Shown: positions 16,534 to 25,135, counted from the stretch's first letter. The stretch is DNA of 40,189 nt from Alphaproteobacteria bacterium (GCA_017475525.1 JAFVFH010000020.1:1-40189); one strand, 5' to 3'. A program made the numbers and translations. Notes: a model not told the origin generated them from the letters alone.

Positions 16534-18750
16534 ATGGTTAAAAATGATTTGAGTAATATGGCGCCGTTGATGCAAAATATTCAACATCACCTACAGTCAA
16601 AAAATCAAACAGAAACCAAACTTTCTGATACCATGAAAGAGCTCAGTCTGTTTTTCGAAGCGGATATGGCAATTTCATATATTTCAATTGACGATAATTA
16701 TCTGGAATTGTTTTCAAACTATGGTTTTGACGCCTCTGATGAAACAACAAACATTCGCTATGGTGAGGGGTTTATCGGCGAAATAGCCTTAAAATCGAGC
16801 GTTCTTTCCAAAACGGAAGATGAAGGCTATGTCAAATCCATCATAGGGGCACCGCTTTTGCAGTGGGAGAAAGTCACCGGTGTCATCTTGCTGGGCTATT
16901 TGAAAGAACATCGGTTTACAGATTCTGAAGTCAACGCCTTGAAAACGATTGCCATGTTCTTGGCAACGGCGTTTTCTTCCGAAGAAATTTCGGACTACAA
17001 ACGAAAACTTGCAAAATCGAGAGGTTTTACTCTCAAAGACCGCTTAAAAGGGGCTGTGATAAATAAGGGTTACGGTGTGGGTTTTGCTTTGGTCCATCGT
17101 CGTCGCCGTGCCATCAAACAAATGTTTGCAAAAGATATTTCAAAAGAGCTTTTATTATTGGATAAAGCCCGAAACCAAATGCTTCAGAGTTTGGATGATA
17201 ACTTAAAAACAAACACCTTTGGTGCGGGAGAACATGTCGAAATTTTAGAAACATACAAATTGCTTGCAAACGATAAAGGTTGGCACAAAAAAATAAAAGC
17301 CCAAATTGAAACGGGTCTGACAGCCGAAGCCGCTATTGAAAAAACATATGAAGATATGTTTGAAAAACTTTCTGCAACATCTGATATTTATTTGAAAGAA
17401 AGGTTGAATGATTTCAGAGATTTGTCCGATCGCCTGCGCACATTCTTAAGCGGTGAAAAAAACGCAGGAAAAGATGCTGCTAAAGATATTATTCTTGTGG
17501 CTCAAAGCATGGGACCGGCTGATTTGATGGATTATGACTACAAAAAAATCAGAGCCTTGATTTTGGAAGACGGCACTTCAACAATGCACGTTGCGCTTGT
17601 CGCAAAAGCTCTAAATATTCCGGTTGTTTCGCAAATCAAAGGCATATATCGCAATGTCAAAGATGGGGAAACTCTGGCTGTTGACGGTGTGGAAGGATAT
17701 GTCTACATCAACCCGACGGATGATATGAAAAAGGATTTTAAGGAACGCGGGCAAAAAATGGCGAACTGGCGCGAAGATCTAAAATCTTTGAGCTCAAAGA
17801 AAGCCGTTACGTCAGATGGTGTTAAAATCAGCCTTAATATCAATGTCGGTCTTGATTTTGATTTGGAATATATCGGGCTTTCCAATTGCGACGGTGTCGG
17901 TCTTTATCGAACGGAAATTCCTTTTATGAGTGCCGATTCTCTGCCAACTGTTTCTAAACAAGTTAAGATATATCAAAAATTGTTGAAAGAAGCAAAAAAC
18001 AAAAAAGTGGTTTTTCGCAGTCTGGATGTCGGTTCTGATAAACTATTGCCATACTGGGGTGACTTCAAAGAAGAAAATCCGGCAATCGGTTGGCGCTCAA
18101 TTCGAATTACTCTTGACAGACGTGCTTTGTTGCGCAGTCAAATGAAAGCTCTTTTGAAAGCTGCCGCAGGCAGGGAGCTTGATGTCATGTTTCCGATGAT
18201 TTCTTCGTACCATGAGTTTATGGAGGCTAAAAAAACACTTCTTTTGGAATATGAAAAACAAAAGAAAAATGGTGAAAAATTACCCTCGAAGCTCAACATC
18301 GGACTGATGATTGAGGTTCCGTCGGGGATGTTTGAGTTAGATGAAATTCTAAAAGAGGCGGATTTTATTTCTGTGGGTACAAACGATTTAGCGCAGTTTG
18401 TTTTTGCGTGCGACAGAACAAATCCGCGTTTGGCCGACCGCTATGATGTGTTGTCCGCACCTTTCTTAAAGGTGATGAAAATCATTGCACAAAAAGCAAA
18501 AGAGCATCATGTTTTGTGTGGAGTTTGTGGCGAAATGGCAAGTGTTCCTGTTGAGGCGATGGCGTTGCTCGGTTTGGGTTATACGCGCCTTTCAAGCACA
18601 GGTTCTTCTTTTGCCTCCATCAAAAAAATGGTTCGAACGGCAAATATTTCGGAAATTACGGATTATGTTGAAAACCTTTTAAGGTCAAATCAAAAAACAC
18701 TTCGCCCGCAATTATTTGCGTATGCTTATGATCACGGTATTGCAATTTAA
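16534..18750 (+). CDS. ptsP: Phosphoenolpyruvate-protein phosphotransferase PtsP (GAF domain plus enzyme I)
   Basis: 738 residues. An N-terminal GAF sensor domain (about 10-165) precedes the enzyme I part. The phosphorylated histidine is H352 in GTSTMHVALVA. The PEP-binding TIM barrel follows, with GLYRTEIPF, DVGSDK, GVCGEMA and the active-site cysteine C665. This is EI-Ntr, first enzyme of the nitrogen phosphotransferase system, which passes phosphate from PEP to NPr and then EIIA-Ntr and regulates metabolism and K+ uptake rather than sugar transport. NPr and EIIA are not in the window. ATG 16534 is chosen because of AGAGG five bases upstream. Divergent from the cupin gene. Confidence 0.93.
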   Translation: MVKNDLSNMAPLMQNIQHHLQSKNQTETKLSDTMKELSLFFEADMAISYISIDDNYLELFSNYGFDASDETTNIRYGEGFIGEIALKSSVLSKTEDEGYVKSIIGAPLLQWEKVTGVILLGYLKEHRFTDSEVNALKTIAMFLATAFSSEEISDYKRKLAKSRGFTLKDRLKGAVINKGYGVGFALVHRRRRAIKQMFAKDISKELLLLDKARNQMLQSLDDNLKTNTFGAGEHVEILETYKLLANDKGWHKKIKAQIETGLTAEAAIEKTYEDMFEKLSATSDIYLKERLNDFRDLSDRLRTFLSGEKNAGKDAAKDIILVAQSMGPADLMDYDYKKIRALILEDGTSTMHVALVAKALNIPVVSQIKGIYRNVKDGETLAVDGVEGYVYINPTDDMKKDFKERGQKMANWREDLKSLSSKKAVTSDGVKISLNINVGLDFDLEYIGLSNCDGVGLYRTEIPFMSADSLPTVSKQVKIYQKLLKEAKNKKVVFRSLDVGSDKLLPYWGDFKEENPAIGWRSIRITLDRRALLRSQMKALLKAAAGRELDVMFPMISSYHEFMEAKKTLLLEYEKQKKNGEKLPSKLNIGLMIEVPSGMFELDEILKEADFISVGTNDLAQFVFACDRTNPRLADRYDVLSAPFLKVMKIIAQKAKEHHVLCGVCGEMASVPVEAMALLGLGYTRLSSTGSSFASIKKMVRTANISEITDYVENLLRSNQKTLRPQLFAYAYDHGIAI

Positions 18751-18799
18751 GAAAAAGTGTGCTTTAATACTCAAAAATGTTTTGGAAAAGGGTATAACA

Positions 18800-19663
18800 G
18801 TGGAAGAACAAAAAGAAAAAACAGAAAATGCTTCCGAAGAAGCGACAACCGTCGGTATGTTCTTGAAATATACGCGTATGAAACAAAAAAAGTCTATTGA
18901 GGCTGTTTCAGATGCTTTATGTATTCGCAAAATTTATATTAAAGCCTTAGAAGAAGATGACTATGAAACATTGGCTCCTATTCCTTACGGTGTGGGTTTT
19001 GTTCGTTCTTATGCCTCTTATTTAGGCTTGAATGCGGAGCGCATTGCCCAAATATATAAAGAGCAAGCGTTGCCTCAAAAAGAAAAGCCGACGCCTGCTG
19101 TTGTCAAAAAACAGTCCGAAATGAATATGCCGACACGGCGCCAAATATATATTGGGCTGATAGCAATTGTTGCGATATATATTCTTTGGTTGTTGACCTC
19201 TTGGTTCAAGTCAGATGGAAAAAATGAGCCATCAAAGCAAGAGCAACCGCAAATTATTGAAGTCTTGCCGACAAATGAAGATGCGGGAGATTACATCTAT
19301 AATCTTAATGAAGCAGATTTTTTAAATGTTGACACGAACAACGATAAAAGCGATTCGCTTGAAGAACAAATTCAAGTTGTTGATGGTGAGTACGCTGAAA
19401 ATCCAAGTCCTTTGGCAACTAAAAGTCGCGTTGAAATCAAGGTTAAAGGCGATTCGTGGATAGAATTGAAAGATAAAGATAAAGTTTATTTGAGCGGCAC
19501 TTATAAGAAAGGTTTTGAATACGCGGCACCGGATGTTTCCGGCCTGATTTTATCTGTCGGCAGATATTATAATGTCGATGTGTATATTGACGGACAGCTC
19601 ACCAAAGTAGCAACGCCCAAAAAGCAAACAAAAATTGATTTAGATAAATTCATACAACATTAG
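18800..19663 (+). CDS. RodZ-like cytoskeletal/transcription-factor-type membrane protein
   Basis: 287 residues from GTG 18800, which has AAAAGGG upstream. An N-terminal helix-turn-helix domain (about 18-85, with GMFLKYTRMKQKKSIEAVS and PYGVGFVRSYASYLGL) is followed by a basic stretch, one membrane helix (about 116-136), an acidic linker and a C-terminal beta domain of the DUF4115 type (about 205-287). RodZ links MreB to the membrane and helps set rod shape. In many alphaproteobacteria a protein of this kind precedes ispG and hisS; here hisS follows but ispG does not. The start in the ORF that runs further upstream overlaps ptsP and lacks a ribosome-binding site. Confidence 0.82.
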   Translation: MEEQKEKTENASEEATTVGMFLKYTRMKQKKSIEAVSDALCIRKIYIKALEEDDYETLAPIPYGVGFVRSYASYLGLNAERIAQIYKEQALPQKEKPTPAVVKKQSEMNMPTRRQIYIGLIAIVAIYILWLLTSWFKSDGKNEPSKQEQPQIIEVLPTNEDAGDYIYNLNEADFLNVDTNNDKSDSLEEQIQVVDGEYAENPSPLATKSRVEIKVKGDSWIELKDKDKVYLSGTYKKGFEYAAPDVSGLILSVGRYYNVDVYIDGQLTKVATPKKQTKIDLDKFIQH

Positions 19664-19684
19664 ATAATAGCAAATAAAAAGAAT

Positions 19685-19716
19685 CGGTAGGCTTAAAGCC
19701 TTGCCGTTTCTTTTTT
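19685..19716 (+). terminator. Intrinsic terminator between the rodZ-like gene and hisS
   Basis: CGG-T-AGGCT and AGCCT-TG-CCG (19685-19706) form an interrupted stem with a three-base loop, followed by TTTCTTTTTT. It ends only about 17 bases before the hisS start, so it could end the upstream transcript or attenuate hisS. Confidence 0.65.
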
Positions 19717-19732
19717 GCATAAGGAAAATAAC

Positions 19733-20965
19733 ATGACAAAGATACAAAATGTTCGAGGCACTTATGATTTATACGGCGAAGCCAAAAGAAAGGCGAAAAA
19801 AGTGATTGCCCTTGCCTCTCAAACAGTGGAAAAATATGGTTTTGAAGAAATTGAAACACCAATTTTTGAATTTACGGAAGTTTTTGCACGCAACTTAGGT
19901 GACACTTCAGATGTTGTCACCAAAGAAATGTATACCTTTCAAGATCGTGGCGGCGAGAGCCTGACTTTGCGTCCTGAGGGCACGGCAGGTATCGTTCGTT
20001 CGTTTATTTCGCAAGGTATGCAACAAAACTTGCCTGTCAAACTTTATTATACGGGACCAATGTTTCGTTATGAGCGTCCGCAAAAGGGCCGTCAGCGCCA
20101 ATTCACGCAGTTCGGTGTAGAGATGCTCGGTGTTGAAACGCCGCAAGCTGATATTGAAGTGATATCCATGGCTTACCACTTTTTGGAAAGTTTAGGCTTA
20201 AACGATAGTGTTGTGGTTGAGATTAACTCTTTGGGTGACAAAGAAAGTCGAGATGCATATCGCGAAAAACTGGTGGGGTATTTGAAAACGCATATTGATG
20301 AGCTTTCAGCCGAAAGTCGTGAGCGATTGGAAAAAAATCCGCTTCGCGTTTTAGATTCGAAAGAAGATTGCGATAAATTCGTGGTTGAAAATGCACCGCT
20401 TTATTCTGACAACTTAAACGAGGCTTCCAAAAACTTTTTTAAGCAAGTTTTAGAAGGACTTGATTTGCTCGGCATACCATATCGTGTGAATGATCGTTTG
20501 GTGCGTGGCCTTGATTATTATTCGCACACGGTTTTTGAGCTGATAACCGACAAACTCGGCGCGCAGGGAACGGTTTTGGCAGGTGGTCGCTATGATGGAC
20601 TGATTGAACAAATGGGGGGCGGCAATGTGCCCGGAATCGGTTGGGCATGCGGCGTCGAAAGGCTTTCAATGTTGCTTGATAAAGATGTAGATTTACCTCG
20701 TCCGGTTGCCGTTATTGAGGTTGGCGAAGACGTGCACGACACCTCGCTTCAAATATCCGACACTTTAAGAAGAGCAGGTTTCAGAGTTGAGCACCCTTAT
20801 AGCGGAAACTTGAAAAAACGGATGATAAAAGCCAACAAAGCAAATGCATATTCGGCAGTGATTTTAGGCTCTGATGAGTTGTCAGCAGGCAATGTAACCT
20901 TAAAAAATCTGGATACCGGCGAACAGAGAGCTGTCAAACTTGCTGATTTAGTAAAGGAAATATAG
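19733..20965 (+). CDS. hisS: Histidyl-tRNA synthetase
   Basis: 410 residues, a class II synthetase that charges tRNA-His in the cytoplasm. Motif 1 region begins with RGTYDLYG. Motif 2 includes [12 protein letters not shown] and [15 protein letters not shown]. The histidine-specific motifs are [11 protein letters not shown] and AGGRYDGL, and motif 3 is [12 protein letters not shown] short C-terminal anticodon-binding domain follows from about residue 320. ATG 19733 has AAGGA at a good distance; a TTG six codons earlier is a worse choice. prfA starts one base after the TAG stop. Confidence 0.96.
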   Translation: MTKIQNVRGTYDLYGEAKRKAKKVIALASQTVEKYGFEEIETPIFEFTEVFARNLGDTSDVVTKEMYTFQDRGGESLTLRPEGTAGIVRSFISQGMQQNLPVKLYYTGPMFRYERPQKGRQRQFTQFGVEMLGVETPQADIEVISMAYHFLESLGLNDSVVVEINSLGDKESRDAYREKLVGYLKTHIDELSAESRERLEKNPLRVLDSKEDCDKFVVENAPLYSDNLNEASKNFFKQVLEGLDLLGIPYRVNDRLVRGLDYYSHTVFELITDKLGAQGTVLAGGRYDGLIEQMGGGNVPGIGWACGVERLSMLLDKDVDLPRPVAVIEVGEDVHDTSLQISDTLRRAGFRVEHPYSGNLKKRMIKANKANAYSAVILGSDELSAGNVTLKNLDTGEQRAVKLADLVKEI

Positions 20966-20966
20966 A

Positions 20967-22037
20967 ATGAATTTTGATGAAAAATTAAGTCAGGTAGTTT
21001 CGCGTTTTGATGAGGTCAATGCACTTTTGAGTGCTACCTCAAGTCCCGAAGAACTCGTCAAACTCAATAAGGAATTTGCCGCGCTTTCGCCTGTGGTGGA
21101 AATCATCAAAAAATATCAAACTTTCAAACAAAATATGAAAGAAGCCGAGGATATGGCGCAAGATGAAAGCCTTGATAAAGAAATGCGCGATATGGCGTAT
21201 GAGGAATTTTATGCCTTAAAAGAACAGCTTCCTCAAATGGAGCACGAAATTAAAGTGGCACTCCTGCCCAAATCGGAAGATGATGAGAAAAACGCTATTT
21301 TGGAAGTTCGTGCGGGCACGGGTGGTGATGAAGCTGCTTTGTTTGCGGCGGTGCTGTTTGAAATGTATCAGCGCTACAGCCAAAAACAAGGTTGGAAATT
21401 TGAAGTTTTGGATGCCAATGAAAACGGTATCGGAGGCTATAAAGAAGCATCTGCCAAAATTACGGGCACAGATGTTTTTGCTAAATTAAAGTTTGAATCA
21501 GGAGCACATCGTGTTCAACGTGTGCCGGTGACCGAGTCTCAAGGCAGGGTACACACTTCGGCTGCAACGGTGGCGGTTTTGCCCGAAATTGAAGAGGTTG
21601 ATTTATATATCAATCCGGCAGATTTGAAGGTTGATGTTTTCCGTGCATCGGGTGCGGGCGGACAACACGTGAACAAAACCGAATCTGCGATTCGCATCAC
21701 CCATATTCCGACAGGTGTCGTGGTGCAGTGTCAAGATGAGCGTTCGCAGTTCAAAAACCGTGAAAAAGCAATGAATCACTTGCGCGCCAAGCTCTATGAT
21801 ATGCAAAAAGAAACGATTGACGCAAACTATTCCGAAAAGCGCAAATTACAAGTCGGTAGCGGCGATAGAAGTGAGCGTATCCGCACATATAACTATCCGC
21901 AAGGTCGCGTGACGGATCACCGCATCAATTTGACACTTTATAAGTTGGATGATGTTGTTTCGGGCGAGGCGTTGGGCGAAATCATAGATGCCCTCATCAC
22001 CGAAGATCAAGCCGAACGTTTGGCAGAAATGGAATAA
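20967..22037 (+). CDS. prfA: Peptide chain release factor 1
   Basis: 356 residues. RF1 recognises UAA and UAG and releases the finished protein from the ribosome. The codon-recognition tripeptide is PVT at 187-189, equivalent to PAT in E. coli RF1 and clearly not the SPF of RF2. The catalytic GGQ is at 231-233 in [14 protein letters not shown]. Because RF1 reads UAG, its presence argues that UAG is a normal stop in this organism. The usual downstream partner prmC, which methylates the GGQ glutamine, is not here; a terminator follows. Confidence 0.97.
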   Translation: MNFDEKLSQVVSRFDEVNALLSATSSPEELVKLNKEFAALSPVVEIIKKYQTFKQNMKEAEDMAQDESLDKEMRDMAYEEFYALKEQLPQMEHEIKVALLPKSEDDEKNAILEVRAGTGGDEAALFAAVLFEMYQRYSQKQGWKFEVLDANENGIGGYKEASAKITGTDVFAKLKFESGAHRVQRVPVTESQGRVHTSAATVAVLPEIEEVDLYINPADLKVDVFRASGAGGQHVNKTESAIRITHIPTGVVVQCQDERSQFKNREKAMNHLRAKLYDMQKETIDANYSEKRKLQVGSGDRSERIRTYNYPQGRVTDHRINLTLYKLDDVVSGEALGEIIDALITEDQAERLAEME

Positions 22038-22058
22038 GGTTTCAAAACTTGAACTTTG

Positions 22059-22090
22059 AAAGGAATCTTCAAAATAAGGTTCCTTTTTTT
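22059..22090 (+). terminator. Intrinsic terminator of the hisS-prfA unit
   Basis: AAAGGAA at 22059-22065 pairs with TTCCTTT at 22080-22086, with a 14-base loop, followed by more T (22084-22090), about 20 bases after the prfA stop. Confidence 0.75.
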
Positions 22091-22091
22091 C

Positions 22092-22120
22092 TTTACTTTT
22101 TGATTAAGATATGCCATAAT
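22092..22120 (+). promoter_or_regulatory. Predicted promoter of leader RNA copy B
   Basis: TTTACT at 22092-22097 and CATAAT at 22115-22120 have a 17-base spacer. The -10 element is conserved in copy A and the predicted start falls at helix P1 (about 22127). Confidence 0.5.
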
Positions 22121-22126
22121 CAAAAG

Positions 22127-22288
22127 CGTAACCAAAATGGTTGCGGTGTTTAACAGACACATTCATCGTTAAAACTCCTTGATGAGGAGTTGTCGAGATA
22201 AGCGTAAATTTACGTCGAATAAGGCAAACTGTACGATGACAGTTCTGTTAGCTCCTCCGTTTTGAAGTTTTCAAGATGGATTTTTTTT
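22127..22288 (+). ncRNA. Structured leader RNA, copy B (candidate attenuator/riboswitch)
   Basis: Helices read directly: P1 22127-22145 (CGTAACCA, AAA loop, TGGTTGCG); P2 22146-22160 (GTGTT/GACAC); P3 22173-22191 (AACTCCT/AGGAGTT); P4 22203-22214 (CGTA/TACG) flanked by GAGATAAG and TCGAATAAG; P5 22227-22244 (AACTGT/ACAGTT); and a terminator at 22256-22288. GAGGAGTT at 22184-22191 can pair instead with AGCTCCTC at 22250-22257, which would break P3 and enclose P4 and P5. Copy A keeps all of these with base-pair-preserving changes. The downstream gene starts 33 bases after the last T, with its own AAAGG ribosome-binding site. A stand-alone small RNA is the alternative. Confidence 0.78.
22256..22288 (+). 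terminator. Intrinsic terminator at the end of leader RNA copy B
   Basis: TCCGTTTTGAA at 22256-22266 pairs with TTCAAGATGGA at 22270-22280 over eleven positions (two G-U), with a three-base loop, followed by eight T. Confidence 0.85.
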
Positions 22289-22320
22289 GATGGTTTAATA
22301 ACAATAAAGGAATTTAATTT

Positions 22321-23154
22321 ATGAAAAATAAAATATTTTTAAGCTTTTTAGGCGCAACAACCGCTTTATCCTTTCCTTGTTTCGCAGGTATAGAAGCTTC
22401 CGGAACTTGTGGATCCGAGTGCACATGGACATTAGATTCTGATGGAAATTTTGTTGCCAGTGGGACGGGTGCTTTTGAGTCTGGTGATGCAAATTTTTAT
22501 AATAATATGGAAAATATCAAACATGTCTTTATTGAAGATGGTATTAGCAGTATATCAAATAGCGCTTTTTATTCTCCACACCATAAGGTTGAAATTGAAA
22601 GTTATGTTATTCCTGAAAGTGTAACATATATTGGTTCTCAAGCCCTTTGGAATAGCCATGACAGCAGTGTGCAACCTGTGATTTCCATAACACCAAACGA
22701 TTCTCTTCAGATTGATATTATGGCTTTTAATAGCAATTACACAGTTCAATGCACCAAAGATATCAGTTCTTGTTCTCGTGTTTTTGAAGAGCCTGATGAT
22801 ACGCCATCATCATACACACAAATTGCCTCATTGCCAACGGCGCCAAATTCAGCATCCATAGGTAATAACTCTGGCGAACAAAGCCAATCGGCTCAAGGAC
22901 AAAGCGGAAATACGGGTTCTGACAATAACACAGATATTGGCGGAAATGAAGGGAACATCGGTGACGAATCCCAAAGTGGCTCTGAAATAAGCAGTGGTGA
23001 AACACAAGGTGGCTCAAGCAATCAAAATGCCGATCATTCAGAGGCGGTAACACCTTCTTCACCATCTCATACAGTCAAGCGCATTTACACTGTCAAAGAA
23101 GCTGAGGCGCTGTCAAAAAAAACAGGCAATACTTTTCGTTTAAGATATAAATAA
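22321..23154 (+). CDS. Secreted BspA/LRR-like protein with low-complexity linker and conserved C-terminal tag
   Basis: 277 residues. Signal peptide at about 1-22 (cut after PCFA). Residues 23-150 contain a cysteine-bearing start (SGTCGSECTWTLD) and BspA-type LRR fragments (ISSISNSAFYSP, VIPESVTYIGSQALW). Residues about 175-245 are rich in Ser, Gly, Asn and Gln and look like a flexible spacer. The last 25 residues carry the shared tag ending GNTFRLRYK. The layout suggests an exported domain on a spacer held or sorted by the C-terminal tag (inference). The gene stands alone, behind leader RNA copy B, and ends at a strong bidirectional terminator. Ligand and location unknown. Confidence 0.85.
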   Translation: MKNKIFLSFLGATTALSFPCFAGIEASGTCGSECTWTLDSDGNFVASGTGAFESGDANFYNNMENIKHVFIEDGISSISNSAFYSPHHKVEIESYVIPESVTYIGSQALWNSHDSSVQPVISITPNDSLQIDIMAFNSNYTVQCTKDISSCSRVFEEPDDTPSSYTQIASLPTAPNSASIGNNSGEQSQSAQGQSGNTGSDNNTDIGGNEGNIGDESQSGSEISSGETQGGSSNQNADHSEAVTPSSPSHTVKRIYTVKEAEALSKKTGNTFRLRYK

Positions 23155-23163
23155 ATATCCGAT

Positions 23164-23197
23164 AAAAAAACGCCGCTTAAAACACGGCGTTTTTTTA
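23164..23197. terminator. Bidirectional intrinsic terminator
   Basis: AAAAAAA-CGCCG and CGGCG-TTTTTTT with a nine-base loop, placed between the convergent stops at 23154 (+) and 23203 (-). It works on both strands by symmetry. Confidence 0.9.
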
Positions 23198-23202
23198 ATT
23201 TC

Positions 23203-23847
23203 TTATTGCAAAGGCGGAATATTGAGCTGAGCAATAGATCCCGGCCTTATTTTCACGCTTGAATAGCGCATATTTCCTGTTTCAATCACAAAACGTTGAC
23301 GTCCGGTGAGCTGTGATGCCAAATCATAAAAATCGCGCCCGTTAAGCTCTTGCCTTTGAGGATTCATCACATATAAAACGCATCCTTGTGTTTTTTCGGC
23401 AACCCCGCAACGTGAGCGTCCTTTCGGCACTTCCGGATTGAGGACAACACCTTGCAATCCGTTTTGAACAACTTGTGATGAGCCGAGAAAGAACTTTCCG
23501 ATGAGTAATCCGAAACATAAACAAGCAAGAGCTATCCACAAAACTTTTTTCTTTTCAATGCTGTCGTAAGTGTAAGTCGGATTTTCCTGATAAGGCGCAT
23601 CATCATACGTGTATCCTTCGTCTTGAACATAATTCGGCACCGGTGTTTCACGATATTGCGGTTCTTGCTGAACATAAGGAAGATTAACCGGCTGAGCGGG
23701 AGCTTGCTGAACACTCTGAGGGGTTTCAACAACATTATTGCTTGCCATCTCTTGTGTGTAAGGTCCGGTGTGTTGTTTCGGACGCTTGATTTTTCTCATC
23801 CGTCTGCCACCGACCATAATTTCATTTTGCGAATCAAAATCAGCCAT
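23203..23847 (-). CDS. Single-pass membrane protein with Pro/Gln/Tyr-rich N-terminus, last gene of the secretin-like operon
   Basis: 214 residues. About 100 N-terminal residues are basic, then rich in Pro, Gln and Tyr and predicted disordered and cytoplasmic. One membrane helix lies at about 103-120 (LWIALACLCFGLLIGKFFLG), followed by a C-terminal periplasmic domain with two cysteines (RCGVAEKTQGC) and a beta-rich end (IETGNMRYSSVKIRPGSIAQL). This topology is like small inner-membrane parts of pilus or secretion assemblies, but I recognise no family. It follows the secretin-like lipoprotein by 13 bases and ends at the terminator at 23164-23197. Confidence 0.75.
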   Translation of the reverse strand: MADFDSQNEIMVGGRRMRKIKRPKQHTGPYTQEMASNNVVETPQSVQQAPAQPVNLPYVQQEPQYRETPVPNYVQDEGYTYDDAPYQENPTYTYDSIEKKKVLWIALACLCFGLLIGKFFLGSSQVVQNGLQGVVLNPEVPKGRSRCGVAEKTQGCVLYVMNPQRQELNGRDFYDLASQLTGRQRFVIETGNMRYSSVKIRPGSIAQLNIPPLQ

Positions 23848-23860
23848 TTTTTAATTCTCC

Positions 23861-25135
23861 TTAAATATTATTTTTAATATCCTCAGTCGTTTTCATCGTC
23901 TTAATTAAACGAGGCACCATAAAGACAACAGTCTCGCTTTTCGGCTCTTTTTGACCGAATAATTCACCCGGCAAGCCGATAATCATAAAGTTTTCACCAA
24001 GCTTATTTTTCACCTTAAATTGTGTGATTTGTCCGTTTGTGGTTTCAAGTGTCACATCGGAGGTGATATAATTATTTTTTTCAACATTTGCTTTTGCCAA
24101 AACAGATAAGTCGGATTGCGGGCAACCCATTTGTCCGCATTTTCCAACATCAAAACGTGAAAGCCATAAATTAGGCACAACAAACTTGCCCTCCGAAACG
24201 GATTCAATGCTTGCTTTCGAGCCTAAAAAGCGTTGTAAGGTATTGATATTGATTTCATTTGTTGTTGTCAGCACACGCCCGATAACTCCGGTTTGTGCAG
24301 TCGTAATGGTGCCGAAATTAAATTCATCCAAAAGCGCTTTCCATTCCACATCACAACCGTCATAAGGCGTTATTTTGAACACATGGACGTCATAAGCAAT
24401 TAAGGTCGGATTGCTTTCAAAATAATTGATAAGCTGTTTCATATTGCCTTTTAATTGCGTATCTGCATTAAATGTGATGGAATATTCTGCCCAGTTCGGT
24501 GTCATATCAGTCAACCCCGCACCGCGCAAAACATCTAAAAGCGCGAGCATAATCGGCCTTGTTTTCGGCACATAGACAACCTGTTCGGCTCTTCTTGATA
24601 AAGTCATCAGCTTTTTGTCGGCATCATAGTGATAGAAAATACCGGCTGCGTTGGTAATCATATTCACGACATCTGTGAGCTCACCCTTCAAATCTTCGCC
24701 TGAAATCGGGGCATAAGGTGCATCTTTTGCTGTTAAGGTAATGTCGGCTTCTTTTAAGAGTTTTGCTAAAGCATTTTCTGCCGGCATTGTTTCAAAGGTA
24801 AAACCGGTCACCTCCAAACGGGGCAAGTCGTCAGAAGGGTCAATCGGTTGAAGCTTGAAAGCCGTGTTGTTAAATGGTAAAGTCAAAATAAGCTGTTGGG
24901 TTTGCCAGTTCACATTGCAACGAAGAGGTGTTTCCAAATCCAAAGCGTTTGCGCCGTCAGGTGTGCGAATAGCGCTTTTGTTCAAAGGCATATCAAATTC
25001 GGCATTTTTTGCGGCGGTTTGCTGTTGCTCCGGCATGCTCAAAATTTTTTCTTCGGTTGATGTATAACTCACATGGCAGGCGCTTAAAAAGGTCAAGCCG
25101 ATTAAAGTTGATAAAATAAATGTTTTATTTTCCAT
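23861..25135 (-). CDS. Secretin-like outer-membrane lipoprotein (PilN/type IVb pilus type)
   Basis: 424 residues from ATG 25135, which has GGAG upstream. A lipoprotein signal ends FLSAC (C at about 21). An STN/secretin N-domain-like region follows (about 95-175: ENALAKLLKEADITLTA, then GELTDVVNMITNAAGIFYHYD). A middle domain holds YDVHVFKITPYDG. The C-terminus (ETVVFMVPRLIKTM) recalls the end of the secretin domain, where many members have a VVFLTPRI-like strand. This fits lipidated secretins of type IVb pili and related systems, which form the outer-membrane channel; the secretin domain is short and diverged, so the assignment is moderate. Overlaps the previous gene by 11 bases. Confidence 0.6.
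   Translation of the reverse strand: MENKTFILSTLIGLTFLSACHVSYTSTEEKILSMPEQQQTAAKNAEFDMPLNKSAIRTPDGANALDLETPLRCNVNWQTQQLILTLPFNNTAFKLQPIDPSDDLPRLEVTGFTFETMPAENALAKLLKEADITLTAKDAPYAPISGEDLKGELTDVVNMITNAAGIFYHYDADKKLMTLSRRAEQVVYVPKTRPIMLALLDVLRGAGLTDMTPNWAEYSITFNADTQLKGNMKQLINYFESNPTLIAYDVHVFKITPYDGCDVEWKALLDEFNFGTITTAQTGVIGRVLTTTNEININTLQRFLGSKASIESVSEGKFVVPNLWLSRFDVGKCGQMGCPQSDLSVLAKANVEKNNYITSDVTLETTNGQITQFKVKNKLGENFMIIGLPGELFGQKEPKSETVVFMVPRLIKTMKTTEDIKNNI

Noticed and set aside
22127-22288. Leader RNA as a known riboswitch, T-box or tRNA-like element
   Set aside because: I found no match to the core motifs of the classes I know (TPP, SAM, cobalamin, glycine, c-di-GMP, fluoride, preQ1, ZTP) or to a T-box; a database search would be needed to be sure.
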